A stretch of DNA of 44,611 nt from Pseudomonas californiensis (GTDB taxonomy: Bacteria; Pseudomonadota; Gammaproteobacteria; Pseudomonadales; Pseudomonadaceae). The notes below the pieces were generated by a model. It did not search any database, was not told where the DNA came from, and saw only the letters and a program-made list of their open reading frames with translations. Below are positions 25,515-34,213 of the stretch, one piece after another. How positions within the stretch are numbered: the first letter of the stretch is position 1; each line of letters starts with the position of its first letter. The translations under genes were made by a program, and so were the position numbers. The stretch lies in the NCBI RefSeq assembly GCF_021147775.1, contig NZ_JAGTPK010000039.1, positions 1 through 44,611 of the forward strand. Direction: 5' to 3'.

Positions 25515-26573
25515 GTGATAGAAGCCGACCGTTTGATAACCGCCACCGGCGGCCGCGAGCGTGACGAACAGCTGGATCGTGCGATTCGACCGCTCAGTCT
25601 GGCCGACTATATTGGTCAGCCCACCGTTCGTGAGCAGATGGAGCTGTTCATTCAGGCTGCCAGAGGCCGCAATGAGTCACTCGACCACACCTTGATCTTC
25701 GGGCCGCCAGGGCTGGGGAAAACCACGCTCGCCAACATCATTGCTCAGGAGATGGCGGTTTCGATCAAGAGCACGTCCGGGCCTGTGCTGGAGAGACCTG
25801 GCGATCTGGCTGCGATCCTGACCAATCTTGAGCCCAACGACGTGCTGTTCATCGATGAGATTCATCGACTGTCGCCGATCGTTGAAGAAGTCTTGTATCC
25901 GGCCATGGAAGATTTCCAGCTGGACATCATGATTGGTGAGGGCCCGGCTGCGCGCTCCATCAAGCTGGACCTGCCGCCATTTACGCTGGTCGGTGCGACC
26001 ACGCGGGCAGGCATGCTGACCAACCCGCTGCGCGATCGCTTCGGTATTGTCCAGCGTCTCGAGTTCTATAGCATCGCCGACCTGTCGACCATCGTGACGC
26101 GTTCGGCCGGTATTCTCGGGCTGTACATTGAGCCTGAGGGCGCGTTCGAGATTGCCCGGCGCGCACGCGGCACTCCGCGTATTGCCAACCGTCTGCTGCG
26201 ACGCGTGCGGGACTTTGCAGAGGTGCGTGGCAACGGGCAGATCACCCGTCAGATCGCAGACAAGGCGCTGAACCTGCTGGACGTCGATGAGCACGGTTTC
26301 GACCATCAGGACAGGCGACTGTTGTTGACCATGATCGAGAAATTCGACGGTGGCCCTGTGGGCGTGGACAGTCTTGCGGCGGCGATCAGCGAGGAGCGGC
26401 ACACAATCGAGGACGTACTCGAACCCTATTTGATCCAGCAAGGCTATATGATGCGCACACCTCGCGGTCGTGTGGTCACCCGGCATGCCTATCTGCATTT
26501 CGGGCTGAATATTCCGTCGAGGATGGGCGAAATGCCGGTATCCGAAGATTTTGTCGACGGTTCAAGCGAATAA
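25515..26573 (+). CDS. ruvB: Holliday junction branch-migration helicase RuvB
   Basis: 352 residues. AAA+ ATPase with Walker A GPPGLGKTTLA, Walker B VLFIDEIHRL, sensor/arginine region GATTRAGMLTNPLRDRFG, and a C-terminal winged helix with YLIQQGYMMRTPRGR. The GTG start abuts the ruvA stop; the SD AAGGGGATGGGA lies in the ruvA end. Hexamers drive branch migration on RuvA-bound junctions. Confidence 0.97.
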   Translation: MIEADRLITATGGRERDEQLDRAIRPLSLADYIGQPTVREQMELFIQAARGRNESLDHTLIFGPPGLGKTTLANIIAQEMAVSIKSTSGPVLERPGDLAAILTNLEPNDVLFIDEIHRLSPIVEEVLYPAMEDFQLDIMIGEGPAARSIKLDLPPFTLVGATTRAGMLTNPLRDRFGIVQRLEFYSIADLSTIVTRSAGILGLYIEPEGAFEIARRARGTPRIANRLLRRVRDFAEVRGNGQITRQIADKALNLLDVDEHGFDHQDRRLLLTMIEKFDGGPVGVDSLAAAISEERHTIEDVLEPYLIQQGYMMRTPRGRVVTRHAYLHFGLNIPSRMGEMPVSEDFVDGSSE

Positions 26574-26709
26574 TGGCTACGACAAGTGATTTATTCAGGG
26601 TTTGTGTGGTCACATTGCCAGTCTCCTGGGTGTTACAGGCAATAACCGGTAAATCGTTGAAAAACAGTTGCCTGACCGGATTGGCAACCTGAGGAGTAAG
26701 CACTAGAGT

Positions 26710-27176
26710 ATGCGCGCGCAAACGAGGGGCAGTCGTTCGCACATCGCTGTCGCGTTTATTACGAGGACACCGATGCCGGCGGCATCGTTTACTACGTCAA
26801 TTATCTGAAATTCATGGAGCGGGCTCGGACCGAGCGCCTGCGTGAATTGGGCTTTGCCCAATCTGAGTTGGCCCAGGAGAACCTGTTGTTTGTCGTGCAC
26901 TCGAGTGAAGCGCGTTATCACAAGCCGGCGCGGCTTGATGATGAGCTGCTGGTGAGTGCCGAAGTGATCGAATTGAACCGGGTCAGCCTGCGCTTTCAAC
27001 AGCAGGTCAGGCGGGCATCGGATGCAACGCTGCTCTGTGAGGGGCAGTTCTTGGTGGCGTGCGTACGCGCCGATAGTTTGAAACCCCGGGCCATTCCCGA
27101 AACTCTGCGCGCGGCCTTTGCCGACCAGAGTGGCGCGGGCACACATTCAGAGCAGGAGATAAAGCGTGGAAGCTAA
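26710..27176 (+). pseudogene. ybgC: YbgC acyl-CoA thioesterase gene with 5' frameshift
   Basis: First gene of the tol-pal cluster. The hotdog thioesterase sequence is clear in one frame: RVYYEDTDAGGIVYYVNYLK (active-site Asp in YEDTD), then FMERARTERLRELGF through SEQEIKRGS at 27176. That frame has a TAA at 26697 and no ATG, GTG or TTG before the active-site region. The expected start ATGCGCGCGCAA at 26710 is one base out of frame; adding one A to the AAA run at 26719-26721 would give MRAQNEGQSFAHRCRVYYED. So there is either a single-base deletion or a sequencing error. A restart at ATG 26814 would lose the catalytic Asp. The end overlaps the tolQ start by 11 bp. Confidence 0.85.
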
Positions 27177-27861
27177 CGTCGTCGACCATTCCTCCATGTG
27201 GAGTTTGGTCAGCAATGCCAGCATTGTTGTTCAGTTGGTGATGCTGATTCTGGTGGCCGCCTCGGTCACTTCATGGATCGTGATTTTTCAGCGCAGCAAC
27301 ATGCTGCGTGCAGGTCGACGTGCACTGGACAGCTTTGAAGAGCGTTTCTGGTCGGGTATCGATCTGTCCAAGCTGTACCGTCAGGCGGGCAGCAATCCTG
27401 ATCCAGACTCGGGTGTCGAGCAGATCTTCCGTGCCGGCTTCAAAGAGTTCTCGCGTCTGCGTCAGCAGTCCGGCGTCGATCCTGATGCGGTCATGGAAGG
27501 TGTGGCACGTGCGATGCGCGTGGCTATTTCCCGCGAGGAAGAGAAACTCGAAGCTGGCCTGCCATTTCTGGCGACTGTGGGTTCCACGAGCCCTTACATC
27601 GGTCTGTTCGGTACGGTCTGGGGGATAATGAACTCGTTCCGTGGTCTGGCAACGGCGCAGCAGGCGACCCTTGCAACCGTGGCTCCAGGTATCGCCGAAG
27701 CACTGATCGCAACAGCCATTGGCCTGTTCGCAGCGATTCCAGCCGTTATTGCCTACAACCGTTTTGCCGCTCGCAGCGAAACCTTGATCGGCCGTTACTA
27801 CACGTTCGCCGACGAGTTCCAGGCAATCCTGCACCGTAAAGTGCACACCAGCGAAGAGTGA
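27166..27861 (+). CDS. tolQ: Tol-Pal system protein TolQ
   Basis: 231 residues, GTG start at 27166 with AGGAG upstream, overlapping the ybgC end. Three membrane segments: VVQLVMLILVAASVTSWIVI near the N-terminus, and LPFLATVGSTSPYIGLFGTV plus ALIATAIGLFAAIPAVIAY later, as in the TolQ/ExbB/MotA family. With TolR it forms the proton channel that energises TolA during cell-envelope constriction. Confidence 0.97.
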   Translation: MEANVVDHSSMWSLVSNASIVVQLVMLILVAASVTSWIVIFQRSNMLRAGRRALDSFEERFWSGIDLSKLYRQAGSNPDPDSGVEQIFRAGFKEFSRLRQQSGVDPDAVMEGVARAMRVAISREEEKLEAGLPFLATVGSTSPYIGLFGTVWGIMNSFRGLATAQQATLATVAPGIAEALIATAIGLFAAIPAVIAYNRFAARSETLIGRYYTFADEFQAILHRKVHTSEE

Positions 27862-27875
27862 GCAGGTAATCCCCC

Positions 27876-28340
27876 ATGGCTTTAATCGCTCGAGATCGAC
27901 GCAGAAAACGCAAGCCGGTCGCCGAAATGAACGTAGTGCCCTACATCGACGTGATGCTGGTGCTGCTCGTGATTTTCATGGTGACGGCTCCCATGATCAA
28001 CCAGGGCGTGAAAGTCGACTTGCCCAAGGTCTCCAGCGAGGCTTTGCCGCAAGACAACAATAACCAGGTCCTGACCATTTCGATCAAGGCTGACAAGACC
28101 TATTACTGGAACCTTGGCAGCGAAGTCGACACCGACAAGCAGATGGACAAGGCAATGACCCTGCCTCAGCTGACTGCGGCCGTGACCAAGATCGTCGCTG
28201 CCGGTCGTGATGCCGGCAAGCAGACACAGGTGTTCATTCGTGGCGACAAGACTGTTGATTACGGTTCTGTCATGGGCACGATGGGCGGGCTGCAGAAAGC
28301 TGGGGTCGGGAATGTTGGCTTGATTACCGAGGCACCCTGA
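27876..28340 (+). CDS. tolR: Tol-Pal system protein TolR
   Basis: 154 residues. Single N-terminal membrane segment with the essential Asp: MNVVPYIDVMLVLLVIFMVT, followed by APMINQGVKVDLPKVSSEAL and a periplasmic domain. Starts 14 bp after tolQ; its stop overlaps the tolA ATG by one base. Confidence 0.97.
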   Translation: MALIARDRRRKRKPVAEMNVVPYIDVMLVLLVIFMVTAPMINQGVKVDLPKVSSEALPQDNNNQVLTISIKADKTYYWNLGSEVDTDKQMDKAMTLPQLTAAVTKIVAAGRDAGKQTQVFIRGDKTVDYGSVMGTMGGLQKAGVGNVGLITEAP

Positions 28341-29410
28341 TGCAGCCGATTCGAGAGCCGACAGCCTCGGAAAGCTATTTCTGGCCCAGTGTCTGGGCTG
28401 TGGCATTGCACATTCTGATTTTTGGCATGCTTTTCGTCAGTTTTGCCATGACGCCAGATCTGCCTGAAGCCAAGCCTATCGTTCAGGCTACGCTCTATCA
28501 GCTCAAGTCAAAAAGTCAGGCGACGACCCAGACCAACCAGAAAATAGCGGGCGAGGCAAAGAAGACCGCTGCACGACAAACTGAAGTCGAGCAGTTGGAA
28601 CAGAAAAAAATCGAGCAGCAAAAGCAGGAAGCCGTAAAAGCTGCGGAACAAAAGAAAGAAGAGGCTGCTCAAAAAGCCGAAGATCAAAAGGCCGCCGACG
28701 AAGCCAAAAAGGCCGAGCAGAAAGCAGAAGAGGCCAAAAAAGCCGATGATGCCAAGAAAGCTGACGAAGCCAAGAAGGTCGCCGACGCCAAGAAGCTTGA
28801 AGAAAAGCAGTTGGCTGATATAGCCAAGAAAAAAGCTGAAGACGAAGCCAAGAAGAAAGCCGAGGAAGACGCCAAGAAAGCCGCTGCCGAGGAGGCCAAG
28901 AAGCAGGCTGCTGATGAGGCCAAGAAAAAGGCCGCAGAAGACGCCAAGAAGAAGGCTGCCGAGGACGCGAAAAAGAAAGCCGCCGCTGACTCTGCCAAAA
29001 AGGCACAGGAAGCAGCTCGCAAGTCGGCAGAAGACAAGAAGGCGCAGGCACTGGCCGATTTGTTGTCCGATAAACCCGAGCGGCAACAGGCGCTGGCGGA
29101 CGAGCAGGGCGATGAAACGGCAGGCAGCTTCGACGACTTGATTCGTGTACGGGCTTCGGAAGGTTGGAGCAGACCACCATCGGCACGTAACAACATGTCG
29201 GTAACGTTGCAGATCGGTATGTTGCCGGACGGTACAATCGCTTCCGTATCGATTGCCAAGTCCAGTGGTGATGGGCCGTTTGACAGCTCTGCCGTTGCTG
29301 CGGTCAAGAATATTGGGCGTTTGACAGAAATGCAGGGTCTGAAGCCGGCTGACTTCGCTCCCTATCGTTCATTCAAGATGACATTCACACCTGGAGATCT
29401 AGCCTTGTGA
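28340..29410 (+). CDS. tolA: Cell envelope integrity protein TolA
   Basis: 356 residues in three domains: a cytoplasmic start and one membrane helix (VWAVALHILIFGMLFVSFAM), a very long Ala/Lys/Glu-rich helical domain of about 190 residues (repeats such as AKKKAEEDAKKAAAEEAKKQ), and a C-terminal globular domain (ASEGWSRPPSARNNMSVTLQ ... ADFAPYRSFKMTFTPGDL) that contacts Pal and TolB. The low-complexity middle produces long artefactual frames on the other strand. Overlaps tolB by 4 bp. Confidence 0.97.
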   Translation: MQPIREPTASESYFWPSVWAVALHILIFGMLFVSFAMTPDLPEAKPIVQATLYQLKSKSQATTQTNQKIAGEAKKTAARQTEVEQLEQKKIEQQKQEAVKAAEQKKEEAAQKAEDQKAADEAKKAEQKAEEAKKADDAKKADEAKKVADAKKLEEKQLADIAKKKAEDEAKKKAEEDAKKAAAEEAKKQAADEAKKKAAEDAKKKAAEDAKKKAAADSAKKAQEAARKSAEDKKAQALADLLSDKPERQQALADEQGDETAGSFDDLIRVRASEGWSRPPSARNNMSVTLQIGMLPDGTIASVSIAKSSGDGPFDSSAVAAVKNIGRLTEMQGLKPADFAPYRSFKMTFTPGDLAL

Positions 29411-30708
29411 TCAACCTTTTTCGAGGACTGCTGTTCGTTCTCTGTTGTGCAGCCGGAATGGCGAACGCAGAAGAAAAGAATATTCTGGTCACCAGCGGCA
29501 GCGACCGCGCGGCTCCTATCGCTGTCGTGCCTTTTGGCTGGCAGGGTGGCAGCGTGCTGCCGGAAGACATGGCGGAGATCGTAAGTAACGACCTGCGCAA
29601 CTCTGGTTATTACGCGCCGATTCCAAAACAGAACATGATCAGCTTGCCGACCCAGGCCAGCGAAGTCATTTTCCGTGACTGGAAGGCACTGGGTGCCCAA
29701 TACGTCATGGTCGGTAACATTGTCCCTGCAGGCGGTCGTCTGCAGATTCAATACGCCTTGTTCAATGTGGCCACCGAGCAGCAGGTGTTGACCGGTAACG
29801 TGTCTGGCACCAACGATCAGTTGCGTGACATGGCGCACTATATCGCTGACCAGTCGTTCGAGAAGCTCACCGGTATCAAAGGTGCTTTCTCCACCCGCAT
29901 GCTGTACGTGACTGCCGAACGTTTTTCGGAAAGCAACACGCGTTACACCTTGCAGCGTTCGGATTACGACGGGGCACGTGCGGTCACGCTGCTGCAGTCG
30001 CGTGAACCAATCCTGTCGCCGCGTTTTGCGCCAGATGGGAAGCGTATCGCCTACGTATCGTTCGAGCAGAGACGCCCACGCATCTTCGTTCAGCACATCG
30101 ATACCGGCCGTCGTGAGCAGATCACCAACTTCGAAGGCCTGAACGGCGCGCCTGCATGGTCGCCGGATGGCAGCAAGCTGGCGTTCGTTCTTTCCAAGGA
30201 CGGCAACCCGGAAATTTATGTGATGAATCTGTCTTCGCGTCAATTGACCCGTGTTACCAACGATTCTTCCATTGATACCGAGCCGTTCTTCGGCAAGGAC
30301 GGCTCGACGATCTATTTCACGTCGGACCGTGGCGGAAAGCCGCAAATCTATAAAACCAATATCAACGGCGGTGGTGCCGAACGTGTTACGTTCGTGGGTA
30401 ACTACAACGCCAATCCGAAATTGTCAGCCGATGAAAAGACGCTGGTGATGATTCACAGGCAGGACGGCTTCACTAATTTCAAGGTTGCAGTGCAGGATTT
30501 GGCCCGCGGAAGCGTAAAAATCCTCACAGATAGCAACCTTGATGAGTCGCCTACTGTTGCGCCCAACGGCACCATGGTAATCTACGCCACCCGCCAGCAG
30601 GGCCGGGGAGTCTTGATGCTCGTGTCCATTAACGGACGCGTAAGGCTCCCGCTTCCTACCGCTCAAGGCGAAGTCAGAGAACCTTCCTGGTCCCCTTACC
30701 TGAACTGA
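29407..30708 (+). CDS. tolB: Tol-Pal system periplasmic protein TolB
   Basis: 433 residues from GTG 29407 (GTGA overlap with tolA). Signal peptide LFRGLLFVLCCAAGMANA, an N-terminal domain (PIAVVPFGWQGGSVLPEDMA), and a six-bladed propeller with repeated blades (RFAPDGKRIAYVSF, WSPDGSKLAFVLS, FFGKDGSTIYFTSDRGGK). Binds Pal and TolA in the periplasm. Confidence 0.97.
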   Translation: MINLFRGLLFVLCCAAGMANAEEKNILVTSGSDRAAPIAVVPFGWQGGSVLPEDMAEIVSNDLRNSGYYAPIPKQNMISLPTQASEVIFRDWKALGAQYVMVGNIVPAGGRLQIQYALFNVATEQQVLTGNVSGTNDQLRDMAHYIADQSFEKLTGIKGAFSTRMLYVTAERFSESNTRYTLQRSDYDGARAVTLLQSREPILSPRFAPDGKRIAYVSFEQRRPRIFVQHIDTGRREQITNFEGLNGAPAWSPDGSKLAFVLSKDGNPEIYVMNLSSRQLTRVTNDSSIDTEPFFGKDGSTIYFTSDRGGKPQIYKTNINGGGAERVTFVGNYNANPKLSADEKTLVMIHRQDGFTNFKVAVQDLARGSVKILTDSNLDESPTVAPNGTMVIYATRQQGRGVLMLVSINGRVRLPLPTAQGEVREPSWSPYLN

Positions 30709-30760
30709 CGCGGCGCTACACGATTTGCTTAACACACTGGGGTTCATTAGGAGTTTCAAG

Positions 30761-31258
30761 ATGGAAATGCTGAAGTTTGGTAAGTTTGCTGCGCTGGCTC
30801 TGGCCATGGCTGTAGCTGTAGGTTGCTCGTCCAAAGGCGGCGACAATGCCGGTGCTGGCGCTGTCGACCCTAACGCTGGTTACGGCGCTAACACTGGTGC
30901 TGTTGACGGCTCCCTGAGCGAAGAAGCTGCTCTGCGCGCAATCACCACCTTCTACTTCGAATACGACAGTTCGGACCTGAAGCCAGAAGCAATGCGCTCC
31001 CTGGATGTGCACGCTAAAGACCTGAAATCCAACGGCGCTCGCGTTGTTCTGGAAGGCAACACCGACGAACGTGGTACTCGCGAGTACAACATGGCACTGG
31101 GCGAGCGTCGTGCGAAAGCCGTTCAACGCTACCTGGTTCTGCAAGGTGTTTCCCCAGCTCAGCTGGAACTGGTTTCCTACGGCGAAGAGCGTCCAGTTGC
31201 TACCGGCAACGACGAGCAGTCCTGGGCTCAAAACCGTCGCGTCGAACTGCGTAAGTAA
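30761..31258 (+). CDS. pal: Peptidoglycan-associated lipoprotein Pal (OprL)
   Basis: 165 residues from ATG 30761, with AGGAG 8 nt upstream. Lipoprotein signal with lipobox AVGC (MEMLKFGKFAALALAMAVAV then GC). Gly/Ala-rich linker, then the OmpA-like peptidoglycan-binding domain: TTFYFEYDSSDLKPEAMRSL, GNTDERGTREYNMALGERRA, SYGEERP. Anchors the outer membrane to the wall. Confidence 0.97.
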   Translation: MEMLKFGKFAALALAMAVAVGCSSKGGDNAGAGAVDPNAGYGANTGAVDGSLSEEAALRAITTFYFEYDSSDLKPEAMRSLDVHAKDLKSNGARVVLEGNTDERGTREYNMALGERRAKAVQRYLVLQGVSPAQLELVSYGEERPVATGNDEQSWAQNRRVELRK

Positions 31259-31264
31259 TTTGAC

Positions 31265-32080
31265 ATGCGAACGTGCCGACGTGCTCTAACCGTTTTGGCC
31301 CTCGCCCTTCCGCTTTCAGCGTTGGGTGCGGCAACCGTGGTCGATAACAATTCTGGCTCTGGCAGCAGCAGTTATCCGCCAGCGGGTTATGGCACGTCCG
31401 GCGCCTATGCCGGGGGAGGGGTTACGGCCCCTGCCTCGGCACAAGGTCAGCTGTTCATGCAATTGCAACAAATGCAGGACGAAATCGCGCGTTTGCGCGG
31501 TATGGTCGAAGTTCAGCAAAACGATATCCAGCGCATGAAGCAGGAAGCTCTGGAGCGTTATCAGGAACTCGATCAACGGATAGCCAGTGGCGCAGCCGCT
31601 CCAGCTACCAATAATTCTCAACCTGCTGGCGCCGCTATCGACGCCAGTGGTGCGCCTTCTGCTTCGGCAGCTCAGGCACCGGCAGCAGGCACCGAGCCTC
31701 CTGATCCGGCGAAGGAAAAGCTTTATTACGAGGCTGCCTTCGATTTGATCAAGGCAAAAGACTTCGACAAGGCCAGTCAGGCATTTGCGGCCTTTTTGCG
31801 CAAATACCCGAACAGCACGTACGCGGGCAACGCCCAATACTGGCTGGGCGAAGTGAATCTGGCCAAGGGCGACCTTCAGGGCGCCGGTCAGGCCTTTGCT
31901 AAAGTCAGTCAGCAGTACCCCAAGCATGCCAAGGTGCCTGATTCGCTGTACAAGCTGGCAGATGTCGAGCGTCGCCTGGGTCATACCGACAAGGTAAAAG
32001 GCATTCTGCAGCAGGTGGTTGCCCAGTATCCGGGTACGTCTGCTGCTCAATTGGCGCAGCGAGATCTTCAGCGCCTCTGA
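31265..32080 (+). CDS. cpoB: Cell division coordinator CpoB (YbgF)
   Basis: 271 residues. Signal peptide (ALTVLALALPLSALGA), Gly/Ser-rich stretch, coiled coil (LFMQLQQMQDEIARLRGMVE), Ala/Pro linker, then three TPR-type repeats (EAAFDLIKAKDFDKASQAFA, YWLGEVNLAKGDLQGAGQAF, LADVERRLGHTDKVKGILQQ). Starts 6 bp after pal; last gene of the cluster, followed by a terminator. Confidence 0.96.
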   Translation: MRTCRRALTVLALALPLSALGAATVVDNNSGSGSSSYPPAGYGTSGAYAGGGVTAPASAQGQLFMQLQQMQDEIARLRGMVEVQQNDIQRMKQEALERYQELDQRIASGAAAPATNNSQPAGAAIDASGAPSASAAQAPAAGTEPPDPAKEKLYYEAAFDLIKAKDFDKASQAFAAFLRKYPNSTYAGNAQYWLGEVNLAKGDLQGAGQAFAKVSQQYPKHAKVPDSLYKLADVERRLGHTDKVKGILQQVVAQYPGTSAAQLAQRDLQRL

Positions 32081-32101
32081 TGTTTTGACTCTCTGTTCAA
32101 G

Positions 32102-32127
32102 AAAGCCGCGCCTGTCGCGGCTTTTTC
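32102..32127 (+). terminator. Rho-independent terminator of the tol-pal operon
   Basis: AAGCCGCG-cctgt-CGCGGCTTTTT, 22 bp after the cpoB stop. Confidence 0.9.
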
Positions 32128-32240
32128 GTTAAACTCTCGCACCCGAAATTCCGGTACACCTTACGCTTTTCTGGATTCCGCGTTGCCGGGTCCCTGGAAG
32201 TGCCTGACGGAGGCGGACGGCCTGTTTAGCTGTTACGCCC

Positions 32241-32897
32241 GTGGCTGATATGCAAGACACACTACGCATCACCGAAATTTTTCACTCCTTGCAGGGTGAA
32301 ACTCGTACGGCTGGGCTGCCCACCGTATTTGTCCGTCTGACCGGCTGTCCGTTGCGCTGTCAGTACTGTGACAGTGCCTATGCTTTTAGCGGTGGCACCA
32401 TTCAGACGCTGGACGACATCATGGGGCAGGTAGCGTCCTACCGGCCTCGTTACGTCTGCGTGACCGGTGGCGAGCCGCTCGCCCAGCCTAATGCCATTCC
32501 TTTGCTCAAACGCCTCTGTGATGAGGGCTATCAGGTATCGCTGGAAACCAGCGGTGCATTGGATATATCGGCGGTGGATACTCGCGTCAGTCGTGTTGTG
32601 GATCTAAAGACCCCTGGCTCGAAAGAGGTGGCGCGCAACCGTTATGAAAACATTGAGCTGCTGACGCCCAACGACCAAGTCAAGTTTGTGATCTGCTCGC
32701 GCGAAGACTATGACTGGGCCGTTTCCAAGCTGATCCAGTACGGGCTGGACCGTCGGGCAGGCGAAGTGTTGTTCTCGGCCAGTCATCACGAGCTTAAAGG
32801 GCGTGATCTCGCTGACTGGATCGTGGCAGACAATCTGCCAGTACGCTTGCAGATGCAACTGCATAAAATTCTTTGGGACGACGAGCCGGGGCGCTGA
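32241..32897 (+). CDS. queE: 7-carboxy-7-deazaguanine synthase QueE
   Basis: 218 residues, radical-SAM enzyme in queuosine synthesis. Cluster motif CX3CX2C in LTGCPLRCQYCDSAYAFSGG, the SAM-binding VCVTGGEPLAQPN, and SLQGETRTAGLPTVFVRL at the start. GTG 32241 or ATG 32250 could both serve as start; neither has a strong SD. Followed by queC with 1 bp between stop and start. Confidence 0.95.
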   Translation: MADMQDTLRITEIFHSLQGETRTAGLPTVFVRLTGCPLRCQYCDSAYAFSGGTIQTLDDIMGQVASYRPRYVCVTGGEPLAQPNAIPLLKRLCDEGYQVSLETSGALDISAVDTRVSRVVDLKTPGSKEVARNRYENIELLTPNDQVKFVICSREDYDWAVSKLIQYGLDRRAGEVLFSASHHELKGRDLADWIVADNLPVRLQMQLHKILWDDEPGR

Positions 32898-32898
32898 A

Positions 32899-33588
32899 AT
32901 GACTGAAATGACCAGAACTGAAAAAAGAGCCGTGATTCTTTTGTCGGGCGGCCTGGACTCGGCGACTGTCGTCGCCATGGCTCGCGCTGAAGGCTACGCC
33001 TGTTACACCATGAGCTTTGATTACGGTCAGCGCCACCGTGCCGAGCTTGATGCAGCAGCGCGTGTTGCTCGAGATCTAGGTGCTGTCGAGCACAAGGTCA
33101 TCGGCCTTGATCTGAACGGGATTGGCGGCTCGGCGCTTACTGACAGCTCGATCGCGGTGCCTGAGGCGCCTTCAGAGGGCATCCCGGTTACTTATGTGCC
33201 TGCCCGTAACACCGTATTTCTCTCGTTGGCTCTGGGCTGGGCAGAAGTGCTGGGTGCGCGTGACATCTTCATAGGCGTCAACGCTGTCGATTATTCCGGC
33301 TATCCGGATTGCCGCCCCGAATTCGTCGAGTCGTTTGAGCGCATGGCCAATCTGGCGACCAAGGCGGGTGTGGAAGGGCAGGGCTTCACGATCCGTGCGC
33401 CGCTGCAAAACCTGAGCAAGTCCGACATCGTCAAAGCAGGCACGGCGCTGGGCGTCGATTACTCGCTCACCGTCTCCTGCTATCAGGCCGACGATCAGGG
33501 CCGCGCATGCGGTAAATGCGACAGCTGCCGCCTGCGCGCAGAGGGCTTTTCAGCCGCTGGTGTAGCCGACCCAACTCGTTATTTTTAA
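32899..33588 (+). CDS. queC: 7-cyano-7-deazaguanine synthase QueC
   Basis: 229 residues from ATG 32899 (MTEMTRTEKRAVILLSGGLD). PP-loop LLSGGLDSATVVAMA, substrate region YVPARNTVFLSLALGWAEVL, and the C-terminal zinc site CYQADDQGRACGKCDSCRLR. Converts carboxy-deazaguanine to preQ0, downstream of QueE in the same pathway. In kiwifruit-pathogen P. syringae an ICE attachment site is described next to queC, and here too the island begins just after it. Confidence 0.96.
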   Translation: MTEMTRTEKRAVILLSGGLDSATVVAMARAEGYACYTMSFDYGQRHRAELDAAARVARDLGAVEHKVIGLDLNGIGGSALTDSSIAVPEAPSEGIPVTYVPARNTVFLSLALGWAEVLGARDIFIGVNAVDYSGYPDCRPEFVESFERMANLATKAGVEGQGFTIRAPLQNLSKSDIVKAGTALGVDYSLTVSCYQADDQGRACGKCDSCRLRAEGFSAAGVADPTRYF

Positions 33589-33605
33589 CTTTTTTAAAAT
33601 AGGTG

Positions 33606-33633
33606 TTGAATTACTGATAAAAATCAGTAATAT
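33606..33633 (+). promoter_or_regulatory. Promoter of tRNA-Lys with 20-bp dyad in the spacer
   Basis: TTGAAT (33606-33611), 16-bp spacer, TAATAT (33628-33633), 17 bp before the tRNA. The spacer region is a perfect inverted repeat TTACTGAT-AAAA-ATCAGTAA (33611-33630) overlapping both boxes. Confidence 0.75.
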
Positions 33634-33650
33634 ACGCGCCACACAACAGA

Positions 33651-33726
33651 GGGTCGTTAGCTCAGTTGGTAGAGCAGTTGGCTTTTAACCAATTGGTCGT
33701 AGGTTCGAATCCCACACGACCCACCA
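33651..33726 (+). tRNA. tRNA-Lys (UUU)
   Basis: 76 nt, GGGTCGTTAGCTCAG... with anticodon TTT in the loop CTTTTAA, GGTTCGAATCC T-arm, and encoded CCA. Confidence 0.98.
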
Positions 33727-33821
33727 TTTTTGGCTTCCAGGTTCACCTTGGAGCCGAATCTTAAAGATCTGATGCCACTCGTATCAGGTCGCAGGCAGCT
33801 GGTTGAGGTGCCTTGATTTAC

Positions 33822-33898
33822 CGGGGTATAGCGCAGTCCGGTAGCGCGCCTGCTTTGGGAGCAGGATGTCAGGAGTTCGAATCCCCTTACCCCGACCA
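33822..33898 (+). tRNA. tRNA-Pro (UGG)
   Basis: 77 nt, CGGGGTATAGCGCAG... with anticodon TGG in CTTTGGGAG, AGTTCGAATCC T-arm, and encoded CCA. Probably co-transcribed with tRNA-Lys 95 bp upstream. The integrase gene of the ICE follows, so the 3' end of this tRNA is the likely attachment site. Confidence 0.97.
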
Positions 33899-34043
33899 AA
33901 CACTGTTGTGTGCTTCAAATCTTCAATTACGGTGTGTCGTTTGCTTCTTGAGGGCGAGCATTGCATGTGGAACGATTTATCCAGGCAAGCAGCCGTCTGT
34001 GGCGAAACATAACTCCGACACGCGGTGATGTCAAATTGCAGCG

Positions 34044-34084
34044 CTCTGTTCCAAGCGAAAGCTTGTGAACAGGGCTTTTTTTTT
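34044..34084 (+). terminator. Terminator downstream of tRNA-Pro
   Basis: CTGTTC-c-AAGC-gaaa-GCTT-gt-GAACAG followed by nine T. Lies 146 bp after the tRNA; could end the tRNA transcript or protect it from ICE transcription. Confidence 0.85.
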
Positions 34085-34213
34085 GCGGGTGCGAATCAGC
34101 GTTCGTCGCTTATCTGCCCTCGTACCGTCTTCCTGACGTCGGCTCTTGGCACAGACAATAGGCGGGTATGACCATTACTGATGGCAGTTAGCAATTGTCT
34201 TAGCCCCCATACT

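Noticed and set aside
28108..28135. GGAACC inside tolR as a second hrp box
   Set aside because: No CCACNNA at 15-16 nt spacing, and it lies inside a coding sequence. Other GGAACC or GGTTCC occurrences checked (e.g. 14322, 23526, 35675) also lack the second element.
32128..32240. preQ1 riboswitch upstream of queE
   Set aside because: No A-rich tail with the characteristic small pseudoknot hairpin could be recognised in the 110-bp leader.
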